Part shown: positions 1 through 10,762 of the stretch, piece by piece
How positions within the stretch are numbered: the stretch's first letter is position 1
Layout of the letters: each line of letters opens with the position of its first letter
Made by a program: the position numbers and the translations under genes
Source of the DNA: Paraphysomonas bandaiensis
Taxonomy: Eukaryota; Chrysophyceae
Direction: 5' to 3'
Assembly: GCA_965644295.1 (NCBI GenBank)
Contig: CBFFRP010000136.1
Span: 186,001 to 250,000, forward strand
Length of the DNA stretch: 64,000 bases
The notes under the pieces: model-generated
What the model was told of the DNA's origin: nothing
What the model saw: the letters and a program-made list of their open reading frames with translations, nothing else
Databases searched by the model: none

Positions 1-1260
1 AATCGGGAAGATGATGATGCTACACTAACTATTCGTGTGCGACCAGGAAGCGTGCGCGGTGCAGCAAGTATAAGTTCTGACGCAGATGATATTAATACCA
101 TTGAAGCCAGCAATGAACGCCCCCAAAGAAAGCGGCGCCGCGTCAGATATATGGGTGATGAATCAGAGGATACCGGAGACCATAATGGAAATATCAGTAA
201 TGGGGAGAATAAAGAATCTAGCGATTCCGAGCAGAATATTAACGAAGAGAAGATGCGTACGAGGCGTGCCACACGAAGTAGTCGTTCTGGCCTCCGGAGC
301 AACGTACAGTCGTCGCATGAAGAATCCAGCGACTCCGAGGAGGACGTTAACGAAGAGAAGATGCGTACGAGGCGCGCCACACGAAGTAGTCGTTCTGGCC
401 TCCGGAGCAACGTACAGTCGTCGCATGAAGAATCCAGCGACTCCGAGGAGGATGCTATCGAAGAAAATGTGCGTACGAAGCGCACCACACGAAGTAGTCG
501 TTCTGGCCTCCGGAGCAACTTACAGTCGTCACATGAAGAATCAAGCGACTCCGAGGAGGATGCTATCGAAGAAAATGTGCGTACGAAGCGCACCACACGA
601 AGTAGTCGTTCTGGCCTCCGGAGCAACTTACAGTCGTCACATGAAGAATCAAGCGACTCCGAGGAGGATGTTAACGAAGAAAATGTGCTTCCGAGGCGCA
701 CCGCTCGAAGTAGTCGTTCTGGCCTCCGAAGCAACGTACGGTCACGGCATGAAAAAGAGTCTGAGCCGAGCGAGCGGGTTACACGAGGCAGAATTACCGA
801 GCGACACAAACAATCTACCACGACGTCCGGAACCGAGCCTACCCGATCCAACAACCGACCTTCTAGGCGGGATGGTGCCCGTGTATCGGATACACTGAAA
901 GAAAAGATGACCATCATCTTGGACGGCGCATGCGAGAATGACAGTGGCAACATATTCGCTGAACCTGTGGACGAGCGGGATGCCCCAGGGTACCTCTCTA
1001 TCATTACGCACCCCATGGACTTTTCACTTGTTAGGTGGGATACTTTCTATGACTTTGCCCCGTTATTGTAATATCAAATTTTATACAGGGCTAAACTTAA
1101 TAGCGGCAAATACAAATCTATTCGACAGTTATCAGAAGATATCATGCTGATATTCGATAATTGCGAACTTTATAACGAGGAAGACTCCGCTATTTTCAAG
1201 GAGTCACGTAGACAGCGACGAGAGATCAAGAAGCTCATTGCTTTTTATGAAGAGTGTTAA
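1..1260 (+). CDS. Bromodomain protein, C-terminal part (5' truncated by window)
   Basis: The frame is open from base 1, so the true start lies outside the window. Exons are <1..1034 and 1089..1260, with a 54-bp GT-AG intron. The visible part has a charged Ser/Arg-rich region with five 36-aa repeats, then one bromodomain of about 105 residues ending near the C-terminus. Joining the exons gives the 'PMDFSLVR' turn and the acetyl-lysine-pocket Asn in 'CELYN'. Bromodomains bind acetylated lysines, usually on histones, so a nuclear chromatin role is expected. A late bromodomain followed by a short tail resembles the end of BRWD/PHIP-type proteins, but no WD repeats are in view and I do not assign it to that family. 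The bromodomain call is firm; the subfamily is unknown. Confidence 0.85.
214..753 (+). repeat. In-frame 108-bp tandem repeat, 5 copies (36 aa each)
   Basis: Five consecutive units lie inside the bromodomain gene. Each encodes an acidic 'ESSDSEED' block followed by a basic 'TRSSRSGLRSN' block. Units 3 and 4 are almost identical, which points to recent unit duplication. All units keep the reading frame. The alternating acidic and basic character suggests a disordered linker. Confidence 0.9.
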
Positions 1261-1933
1261 TAGCGTTTATGTGATATTCGTAGAACTAATAGCACGGGGG
1301 ATGGAAATACAGTAATGCCTCGCCTGGATATGAAAGTTATAGAGTGGTGTTGCAGAGTGTTACAGTGGCTTGTAGTTAACTTATTTTAGTTCTAAATAAC
1401 AATAATTTCTTTGGAGTTGAGTAAATTGAGGACAGGATTGTAATATTTGGAATCTAGACTTCAGAGTTTTAAAGCAGAATCGATTTGCGCCATTGACAAG
1501 ATTGGCACTACATGTCTTATATTGACATTGTGAAAATCTATTTATACTTTGTTTTGTCAGATAACCATTGTGTGTTCGCTCACTATTTTGTTCTGTTGTG
1601 AAGAAAGATTTCTTTCAGAAAGACATAGAGTGCATATGAAATATGCAAACTACTCAGCCCTTTCAGGGTATGGGTCATGTCGTGCTAATGGTAGTAAATG
1701 TCTGATTTATTGCTTTGAGTGTTATTAGTATAGTACAATTACCATATCCTTATGTGCATAGCATAGATATGACACAATAGTTTGATTCTTTTCTTCTCGT
1801 AACCTCTGGGTACACCTATTTCCTCCAGAAATAAGCAAGTTATAAAGCAAAAATCGCTATACATTCAGATATATTAGGTTTTCAACAGCATGAGGATAGT
1901 CTACAAATTAAACTATAGGGATAAAGAGTATCC
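1261..1933. other. AT-rich non-coding stretch
   Basis: 3' flank of the bromodomain gene. I see no credible ORF, RNA gene or repeat before the hAT-like terminal sequence at 1934. Confidence 0.6.
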
Positions 1934-2207
1934 CAGGGCCTGGTAACCATTAATGGTAATGCCATTATAATAGCCGGGACATTTTTCATTAATGCCATTA
2001 TAATTGCGGGGAACTGGACTACCGTATACGGATATTGCTAATAATCACACATTCATTAAGTCTTTTACGGAAAATAGATCTATTTAATGACTAGATGGTT
2101 TCATTGTCGGTTTCAAGAAATAACGCTTTGGAGTCTGAAGTAGTTGCAGCAACAATGTGCTCATAATACCCAATTCTACATAGCGGAATTATCAGTGTGA
2201 GTGAACA
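1934..2207 (+). mobile_element. hAT 5'-end fragment adjoining a second hAT
   Basis: Begins CAGGGCCTGGTAACC, the same terminal sequence as the hAT at 2216, and carries the same subterminal ATTAATGG and GCCATTATAATTGC blocks up to about 2030. The rest up to 2207 is featureless. The 7 bases before it (AGTATCC, 1927-1933) recur at 3835-3841, just beyond the target duplication of the next element. This suggests a nested or compound insertion. No matching 3' terminus (CCCTG) belongs to this copy. Confidence 0.6.
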
Positions 2208-2215
2208 GAACAGCT

Positions 2216-3826
2216 CAGGGCTTGGTAACTATTAATGGTAATGGCATTAATGGCCATTAATGGGCCATTAATGGTAATGCCATTATAATTGCCGGGACTT
2301 TTTTAATTAATGCCATTATAATTGCGGGAAACTGGGCTACCATTAATGGGCTGTACTGCTATATATAGAACTGAGTGTTATTAAAATAATATAGAATATA
2401 GTATCTCCTCTACACTCCGAAGAAACTCTAAACAATATTGGTCTAGTTTTTGATGGGTGGACATGCGATGGCACGTCTGATCATTATATAGCAATATTCG
2501 CAATGTGGTCCAAGGAAAATGAAGCTGGTGTTACTCGAGTGTTACTATGCTGCGGACCTCAAGAGCAACCGGACGAAAACGATTTATCTGGTATTGAATT
2601 TACTGCGGCTGATATCGGAGATTATGTCATTAATCAGCTGTAATTATTCAATAAAACTCTTGCTAATGTCGATTGTCTTGTGTGTGATAACTGTGCAGTA
2701 AATCGCAAACTGGCTGAACTAATGGAGAAGCCAATGGTTGGTTGCTACTCACATCGACTGAATTTGGCAATTGCAAATATTTTCTGCGACCAGACAGGCC
2801 TCTCTACCATTATTGAAAGAATCGATTTATTGATGAAAGATCTAAGGACGCTGAAGAATGCAAGTTTGCTTGCGCATAAGACAAACATAAAGCCGGAAAG
2901 AAGAAATGTGACTCGGTGGTCTTCAACATACAACATGCTGGTTAAATACGTAAAACGGCATCCTTTTCTTGGTGAATGTAATTTCCCGAGCACCCTGGAA
3001 GATAAGATTCTTACTCCAGCTAAATTTCGAGATCTGAAACAATATTTGACGCAACTTGAAAAGTTGCAAAGTGTTACGCTGGCCTTACAAAGAGATGAAA
3101 CCAATTTGTACCAAGCCCGCCAGTTATTTGATATGTTGCTACAAGAATTTCAAGAGCTGCATCCATACCTTTCCCCGAATGCAAGCATTGTTGCCAGTGC
3201 AAATTTTGAGAAGGCAGTGGCTAAAATTCAAGGGAACGATGAAAGAGAGTTGACAGGCAATGAGAGAAGAGCAGTTAGACATTTGCAACTGGATTCGTCC
3301 ATGGAGGTTGGTGTACCCGACAGAAATAACGAGGACGAGAGTGAAGGAACTGATTTTGCACAGCGTGTTCTAGACAGCGCCGAGGTCACCAAGAGAGCTA
3401 CCTATGAGTCCAACTACAGCTGCTTTCTTCATATTGAAGCACAATCTAATGTTGTTGAGAGGCTCTTTAGTCGTGCAAAGTTGATTATGACACCTGAACG
3501 TAGAAACATGAATCCATATCGTCTAGAATCGTTGCTATTCCTACGAGCCAATTACATGTTGTGGGATGTTTATACCCTCTATGAAGCCCTGCAAGAAGAT
3601 CCTGATGTGCCAGTAGAGAGCGAGAAGTAGTTAAAATTTGTAGTCTGCTATTTAACTAAAAATTAGTAATTAAGGGAGCACAACACTATCTATTACATGA
3701 GTGGTGTTATCTACTTTAAGTTAGAAGGTATTAATGGCCATTAATGGCCATTATAATTGCCGGGACATTTTTCATTAATGCCATTATAATTGCCATTAAT
3801 AGGCCATTAATGGTTACCAGGCCCTG
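2216..3826 (+). mobile_element. hAT-family DNA transposon with intact ends and 8-bp TSD
   Basis: The 1.6-kb element starts CAGGG and ends CCCTG and is flanked on both sides by GAACAGCT (2208-2215 and 3827-3834), the 8-bp target duplication typical of hAT. The ends form imperfect inverted repeats (left CAGGGCTTGGTAACTATTAA; right is the complement of CAGGGCCTGGTAACC). Inside each end are runs of ATTAATGGCC and CCATTATAATTGC. The internal transposase is broken, so the copy is non-autonomous. Related ends occur at 1934 and 62705, and related transposase at 18.8/24.3 kb. Confidence 0.9.
2401..3630 (+). pseudogene. hAT transposase remnant
   Basis: In a single frame the translation contains 'GLVFDGWTCDG', then 'CSHRLNLAI', and near the end 'VERLFSRAKLIMTPERRN', the hAT C-terminal dimerisation region. 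The N-terminal BED zinc finger is missing because stops precede about 2395, and an in-frame TAA interrupts the gene at 2641. The downstream open part (2680-3630, 316 codons) is otherwise intact. It is judged inactive. Confidence 0.9.
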
Positions 3827-3841
3827 GAACAGCTAGTATCC

Positions 3842-5928
3842 TTCCTCATCCAACTCAATGAATCTGAAATATCAGCGACAGGGATAACTTAAAAGGCTCA
3901 AGTGACTGATAGCGGTATGAACAACATAACTATTTGAAGTATACATTGCGTACGTCTCTTCGTTCGTGAAGTAGAACGGAATAATCTGCCCATTAGCATT
4001 GTATCCGTGAATAGAGTAAAGTTGTAAAATTAGTAGCGAAGACTCACACTCCCGTTGGGAGATGCGGCCATACTATTCAAGTAGTTCTGGGACGTGAATC
4101 ACCAGCATATTTTCATCACAAAACCGGTCAGGAGACGAAAATTTGTTAATGACTTAAAATTTTCTCCCATATGGTGTACTATCTCCTTTCCATAGACATA
4201 ATGAGGATCTCTGTCAGACTTATTGGTGGAGTGATTGTTATTACAAGCTCTACAGCAGGTCTGCACAGACCGCGCATTAAACTTCGCAGAAACAAAAGTT
4301 GTCGGTGAAACACTCACGTCCAAATCTTTATGCGCCATATCAAGATCAGACATCTTTAAGTACTGATGCATTTCATCGAACCCATTCTCATACGCAATAC
4401 GAATTAATTCATCTTTATGAGGCGGGTTGCATTCACTTAACTCATCAAAACCAATACTATCAACTTGATGCGAGGGTGTGTACTCAAAACATAGCGATGA
4501 CACTTTACTGTTAATTCATCCCCCTGATCTGTCACTCATCACTCCAACTGTTTAACTAATGATAGACTGTTTAATCTCTTCCTTATGAAGCTACTCCACT
4601 TTGCTAGGCTCTGAGGCCGCATTAGAGATTGTCATTCCTATAGATATACAGAAATATACTATACATTGCTTTTACATTGTCATTTGATTGCGTTAGTGAC
4701 AGTGTTGATCACGTTGCCGTACCCATTACATTGAACGTAGAACCATTAACGCTGTTCTGGTATTGGGCTACCTGAGGGTGCTTCGCACATCACGCACCTG
4801 GAGTATCCCATTTCCGGAACTTAAGATGTCTTCCGTCTAGCCCCAATGAGGTAGTTTCCCATAAGTGGACAAATATCCGTAAGGACTAAATATTTGAAGG
4901 TACACATGTGGCTTATGCAAACGGAATGACGTGTACTTGTAGCAGCTAGTCTACCTTTATCTGTCGCTACTTCTAGCTACTTGTTACGGCCATCACTACG
5001 GATGACTGAACTTGCTAGACTAATACAGTTAACTGCTACAAGGGGTTGAGAATAGCAACATGCCAACTGCGCGTTTCCTTCATAGGGATATAATTAGGTA
5101 TACACAGATGATGGGTAGCACTATATGTCCACAGCAATATGCATAATAGCTTTTGCAATGGTGTGCTTCTGCAATCTAATCAACTTCCTGAAATCATCGG
5201 AATCATTTCAGAAGTATAGTGAGAGCAGCCTGTCCATCATTTCAGGAATAGATTTCCCAAGTTGAGAAGAGAATCTCCGAGTACATGACGACCAATATGC
5301 AGGTGAATATCTGTGGATTCACCACTTGAGAGAGAACGTTCCAGTGAAATCAGATTCGACTTCATCTAACGTATTTACTCTATTCGTGAGTGCAGGAACG
5401 AGAAATATCTTCAAGAGACAGCTAAGCGCTCACTGTACATAATAGAGTACAGTATCGAGAGAGGGGGCGAGTAAGGACTCCATGGTATTAACAGAGAATG
5501 GCTTTAATCGATCAAAGTGACTCTAATGAATGAAAGAAGCTGATGTTCAAACATACACACTACTGAGAGTTGACATGACTCACCCTCACCATCCTATGGA
5601 CCCTGCTGTATCATGATACACTCAAGAGGAAGTGGATTTCTGTATTTTGTTCGTGTGGGTTCGATGTAAAATCCAGTGGAATTACTATGAGAATGACAGA
5701 AATCTAGTGAATTTTGGCAAATCTTCGGCTTTTTTGATCAATGTACTTTTATTGTGGCAGCACGTTCCTATCCATAGCAAGTGATGTATGCGGAGCGTGT
5801 GACTGAGTGGCGAAGTGAGATAAAGCAAGTTAGTTCCGTATGTGTACTTCCTGCCTGAGTAGACAGTGTGATGATGTACAGCATATAGTATATATATACG
5901 AGTGATGCGCAGAGACTTATACATATAG
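3842..5928. other. Mostly non-coding stretch upstream of makorin-like gene
   Basis: About 2.1 kb with no recognisable gene apart from one weak minus-strand reading frame at 4099-4503, listed separately. I saw no RNA gene or repeat. The last few hundred bases presumably hold the makorin promoter; TGTACAGCATA at about 5874-5884 resembles a motif seen near other start sites here. Confidence 0.4.
4099..4503 (-). CDS. Possible hypothetical ORF
   Basis: A 134-codon minus-strand frame without a conventional ATG at its 5' end; the first codon that could start it is GTG. A possible 3' splice site (TTAACAG) lies just upstream, so it could be a terminal exon. The product contains 'CCRACNNNHSTNK', a small Cys/His cluster, but no family I recognise. 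It may be a chance ORF. Confidence 0.2.
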   Translation of the reverse strand: MSSLCFEYTPSHQVDSIGFDELSECNPPHKDELIRIAYENGFDEMHQYLKMSDLDMAHKDLDVSVSPTTFVSAKFNARSVQTCCRACNNNHSTNKSDRDPHYVYGKEIVHHMGENFKSLTNFRLLTGFVMKICW

Positions 5929-7116
5929 ATGGCTTCTAAAGTTCCCTGTAACTTTTATCACAAGCAAGGATATTGCGCCAAAGGAAACTATTGCGAGTTC
6001 TTGCACAGCTCTAGGCCTGTATGTAAGTTCTATCAGTCGGAGGAGGGCTGCAGGCGTGGTCGCTCATGTACTTTTGCTCACATTAAGCCTCAAAAGGCTC
6101 CTCAAAGTGCTCCTCACAGGCCGAAGGTCTCTCAACCAACCCCTCTATCAACCAACTCAAGCCCTCAGACGACAGCAGTGATCAAGGGGGAGGAGAGTGG
6201 GGGCCGGTCTGTGGATAGCGTGTGGGGGTTCGATGATGCGGGCGATAGCAGTGGAGTTTATTTTTATGGTGCTGGTGGTACGAGTGTCTCATCTACTAGT
6301 GCTTCTCGGTGCACCAAGTACGCTGATATTGTTGGTACCGATGGTGACCCCAATATACAAACACAACTGCCAACCGAAGACTCCAAAAATAACTCGGCAC
6401 GAAAGCTGTGTCCATTCTATATATCAGGAAGTTGTAGGTTTGGTACAGCTTGCCGAAACCTTCACGTCGTGAACTCTGATGTGAACGATGTACAATCATC
6501 TGAGGAAGAGGAAGCTGCTGAACGGGCTCTCATAGCATCTGAAGTACAGGCTGCACAGGTTGCGGAGTGCGGAATATGTTTGTCGCCATTGGATGGGGCT
6601 TCGAGGGGAATGCTTAGTAACTGTTCGTGCGTGTTTTGTTTGGAATGTATACGCTCATGGAGACAGGAGGGTGGTGCAGTGGCAAAGGCATCACAAGTGA
6701 GGTTAGTGTTGTCGTGTCTACAAACATCATGTTCAATCGCTTTTGTGTTACAATCTCTGTAGGCTTTGTCCTCTCTGTCGAACAGAATCTTTCTTCATTA
6801 TTCCTTGTTCACGTATTATCAGTGACCCGGCCAGGAAAAACAGAGTTATAGAAGAGTATCGGAAGTCTCTCTCCATCATACCCTGCAAGGTTAGTTGCTA
6901 TGTCGATGGTGTAATATATTTTTTGACCGCAAAGTTCAGCATTTTCAGTCGGGTTCTTGCCCTTTTGGTAGTTCGTGCTTCTACAAGCATATTTTACCGA
7001 ACGGAGAAGTAGAGGAGACTACCCCACCTAGAGTTGTATATAGTTCTGACGACACTCCCACCTATACAGTCCCTACTATGTTGGGGGACTTTATCCGTCA
7101 TAGTAATAAAACATAG
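5929..7116 (+). CDS. MKRN: Makorin-type E3 ubiquitin ligase (CCCH x4, RING)
   Basis: Exons 5929..6701, 6763..6889 and 6940..7116 give 358 aa. In order there are CCCH fingers at C7-H26, C32-H51 and C161-H179, a RING finger starting at C214 ('CGICLSPLD') and ending 'LCPLCRTE' near residue 263, and a last CCCH finger at C299-H317 ('GSCPFGSSCFYKH'). This order is diagnostic of makorins, RNA-binding RING ubiquitin ligases. The RING is split by intron 1. The residue expected to be His in 'NCxHxxC' is Cys here ('NCSCVFC'), so zinc coordination may differ from other makorins. ATG 5929 immediately precedes the first finger. Confidence 0.9.
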
Positions 7117-7415
7117 TAATTATCTATTATCTTGTCCGGTGGTTGTGGTTATCAAATACGGAATTATAAACCTCCTAACTGCTGGTTTGGAACACTTCGC
7201 TACTATTCCGTGTGAATAAATAATAAATAAATATCCACTTCCGTGTGAAATACACAAAAGTATATTGACATAGGTAGAACACCAAGAAGTAGGTACAGAC
7301 TAAAGCAGCAAGTAAATGTTAATATTAGTTACTGCTAAATTTTGATTTCATAAAAACTGCACTTCGTCATAGTCAAAGAAACGCAGTCAAATCAAGATGC
7401 CACGCAACTCAATAT

Positions 7416-9374
7416 TTAGTAAGAAGGAACATACATCTCTTTGCGGCAATGCTCAACAAGGCAGCCGCTGGGTCGAGGCTTTGTTGCGCGCCCAGTAGCG
7501 AACATTTGCTCGACAACCGCGGCAGCGATGTGGGCGGATACATCTCTGATGTCCTCCAAAGGTGGATAGACGCACCCTAGAGCGAGGCTGTCATCAGAAA
7601 CCTGACCGGCAAGTGCATATGCAGCCACGTAGAAATCAGCATCTGTGATACTTGTAGCACCAGCAGTGACAGCAGCCAGCCCGACTCCAGGGAAGATGAA
7701 CCTGCGGATAGGTAAGTCCGTGATGCTATAGCAAAGTAAACTTACGCATTGTTTCCTTGACCAGGTTTGAATTGTTGCCCACTAGGTAAAGTAACGCGGT
7801 CAAAAGGCGAGCCACTGCTATAGACGGCCTTGCCATTGGTCCAAGTATAAGCTTGCGTAGGTGTGCATTCCGCAAGCGTGGTAGGATTGGAAAGGGCAAA
7901 GATTACAGGGCGCTCGTTGATGGCGGCCATTGCCTTGCAAATCGCCTCCGTGAAAGACCCACCCTGCGCGGATACACCCAATAGAGCAGAGGGGCGTATT
8001 GCCTCGATGCAGTTCAGCAACAGATCTGAGCCTGATAATCCCGACTTGGATGTCACCTTACTTTTCACGGCATCATCGACAGCGTGTGCGTAGTTAACCT
8101 TAGCAGTAAAAAAGTCAGTGACTATAGCAAGAGACAGAAAAATTTGCATTATACATAGAAGAAAAAATCACCTTATGGGCAGCCAATGTGTCACCACGAC
8201 CATCAACGACAAGCCCCTTTGAGTCCACGAGCCATATTTGCTTGCGGGCCTGCTCGACAGATATGTCTTCACACTCTCTCGCCACTGCTATCGCGATAAG
8301 GTCAGCAATGCCAACTCCGGCTGCCCCTGCTCCATAAAACAGAACACGGTGCTCTGACAGCTGACGCTTTCCCACCAGTCTTAATGAGGCTACGAGACCA
8401 GCTAAGATGACAGAAGCAGTGCCCTGGATGTCGTCGTTAAAACAGCACGAGCTCTCACGGTGCGCATCCAAAAGGGAGAAAGCAGTCGCGTTGCCAAAGT
8501 CCTCAAACTATAGTATTATGCCTCATTTAGTTGCGACTGAGGTAATAGCGCAATCTGGATTACCTGTATGAGAACATGCTCTCCGTACATCTCCTTGCAA
8601 GCAGACATGAATTCCGCCATCAGGGAGGAGAATGCCTCTCCTCGAACCCGCTGTTGACGGAGACCCAGATACATGGGATCCGCCAGATTACCCTCATTGT
8701 TCGTACCAACATCAATATGCACTGGAAGGCACTTCATCCACAAAATTATTCATTGACGACGAAAATGAGTTGACACTTACCTTCATAGGATGGACCCCTG
8801 CGCAGGCAGTGTATAAGGCCAGTTTGCCAATAGATATTCCCATTCCGTTAGCCCCAAGGTCACCCAGACCAAGAATGGCCTCACCATCAGTGACCACAAT
8901 GACTTCGATATCCTTATTGGGATAGTTCGCTAGTATGCTCTTAATACTACCCGCATCCTCCAAGGTGATATAAACACCACGAACACTCTCGCGATAGATG
9001 TGGCTCCACTGCTGACACGCCTGTCCAACAGTCGGAGTGTACACAAAAGGCATAACTTCAATCAGGTGTTTCATAACACACGCATGATAAAGAGTCTCGT
9101 CATTGTCCTGGATGGTGTGAAGATATATGTACTTCTCCAGAGGACTTGTCTTCTTGCGCAGCTCCGTGATAGCATTCTCTACTTTCAATTCCAGCGAGAT
9201 AGATGCCCCTCCTGGAATGAGTCCCCTAACACCAAGCGAACTAGCTTCATCACGGGTGAATGACGAACCCTTGTTCAGCATAGGGTGCTTAACCACATCA
9301 AATCCAGTGGCAGCTTTCCTCTTCTTGTCAATGGAGTCAGACATATTTTCTGCATAGGCTTCTGTCAGGTACAA
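7416..9374 (-). CDS. ME1: NADP-dependent malic enzyme
   Basis: Oxidatively decarboxylates malate to pyruvate, making NAD(P)H. Minus-strand exons are 9374..8781, 8731..8564, 8507..8172, 8098..7746 and 7701..7416, giving 579 aa, or 569 aa from the internal Met at 9344. Introns are 44-73 bp. Visible signatures: 'YTPTVGQACQ', 'TDGEAILGLGDLG', 'VHIDVGTNNEGNL', the signature 'FNDDIQGTASV', the dinucleotide fold 'FYGAGAAGVGIADL' and 'ALSNPTTLAECTP'. Length and motifs match the ~560-aa eukaryotic enzyme. The N-terminus is not clearly a mitochondrial presequence, so cytosolic location is more likely; NADP rather than NAD preference is inferred. The 3' end lies 300 bp from the convergent makorin gene. 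Confidence 0.95.
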
Positions 9375-10762
9375 ACGGAATAGTATTAAAGACTAACCAG
9401 ATTTCTTAGTGAGCAGGCTTGAATGATAATATCAAGAGATCAGGACGGCAGATGGATAACAATCTCTTGTCTCTGTGGCGATAACTATATACATATACAT
9501 ATAGCTAGTCTACATACACATACCACAGCCATTTTTTGCCTCCACCTCACACCACTGTACTGCTGCTGTATTCCACTGTTGGTATCTTTTTGTAGGGCGG
9601 TAAAGGACTGTGTATATGTGTGGCTAGAGGTGTTTTTTTGGTACAGTTGTACACGGCTAGTATACCGTCCGTATACCGAGGGGAATATTTCCAGAATGGT
9701 TCTTCAATCCAATCCCTCTGAGCGAAACTGTCGTTGAGATATGGGAATATGGGAACTGTTTTAAACAGCAACAGAGAGTTCCTGGAGTTCTGACAGCAGG
9801 ATAATTCTAATGGAGAATACGTTCACTTGATCATATACAACTGATTTCGTTTTCCTTGGCGAACTATATGGGGTTCTATGGAGTTAAAATCTCATAGGTT
9901 AAAATACAGAGCTGAGATTTGTAGCCTACAACACACCCCAAATGACTTAGACACACAGTGAATATATATTTAGGCTCTATGTAATATAAGGTAGTTTATA
10001 TATCGTTGTTTTATTTATAATGAATGGTGTTTATGAATACCAAAATCTGACTAAACATGATATGACAGAAAAAGTAAAAAAGTAGTAAGTAGATTTTATG
10101 TAAATACTACTAAACTCGTTGCTACAATTGGCATGTAAAATCACTAATACTCAGTATTTAGTGGCTTCGTATGCTATGCTGATACAAAGAACTGGAAGTG
10201 CGAAGTAATGTATGACCTGAAGTCATAAAATATAAAATCAACCTCTCTTGCTCACTGCGTTTGCTTTGAGTGATAGAGCGGAAGTCGTTGCACTTTTTTG
10301 GTAAATAGCTGGATATCAGAGCTAAGTACTAGTTAGTTAAATTGTATTGCTACATTAGTACTTAGTACTGACGTGTGACTGACCCCTACAGGCCTATTGC
10401 TCATAATAAGATATTCATTACTTCAGGTAGTGCATGCAGAAAGGCGCAAGATATGCTCACTTACTTAAGAGTTATAAAATAAATAACTGCAGAAATTGCG
10501 CTCATACTAACTAGTACTAATGTAGGTTATTTACTTTAAAAAACTAGGAACCACTGTATTGGTACTTTTAGAGTTCCAAAATTCGTAGTAGACTTTCTTA
10601 TCATCTGTGTAGAAAGACATGATTCATTTCTGTCGCAGATTCTAGTCTCAGATCATTAAAATGTAAATACCAAATCATTAATAGCATGAACTCTATTTAA
10701 CTCTATACTACGACGGACTGCGATTGTAATCATTTAATCATGTACTTATCCGTAAAAGTACA
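9375..10762. other. Non-coding stretch between malic enzyme and YecM-like gene
   Basis: AT-rich. Holds the malic enzyme upstream region, including TACTGCTGCTGTATTCC at 9558-9574, and a dispersed repeat at about 10249. No credible coding frame was seen. Confidence 0.6.
10249..10352 (+). repeat. Dispersed repeat, second copy near 48405
   Basis: TGCTCACTGCGTTTGCT followed by TGAGTGATAGAGC recurs with one change at about 48405-48436. Further matching blocks (AAATAG, GGATATCAGAG, ATTGCTA) occur in the same order downstream in both copies. It is probably a decayed interspersed element of unknown class. Confidence 0.55.
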
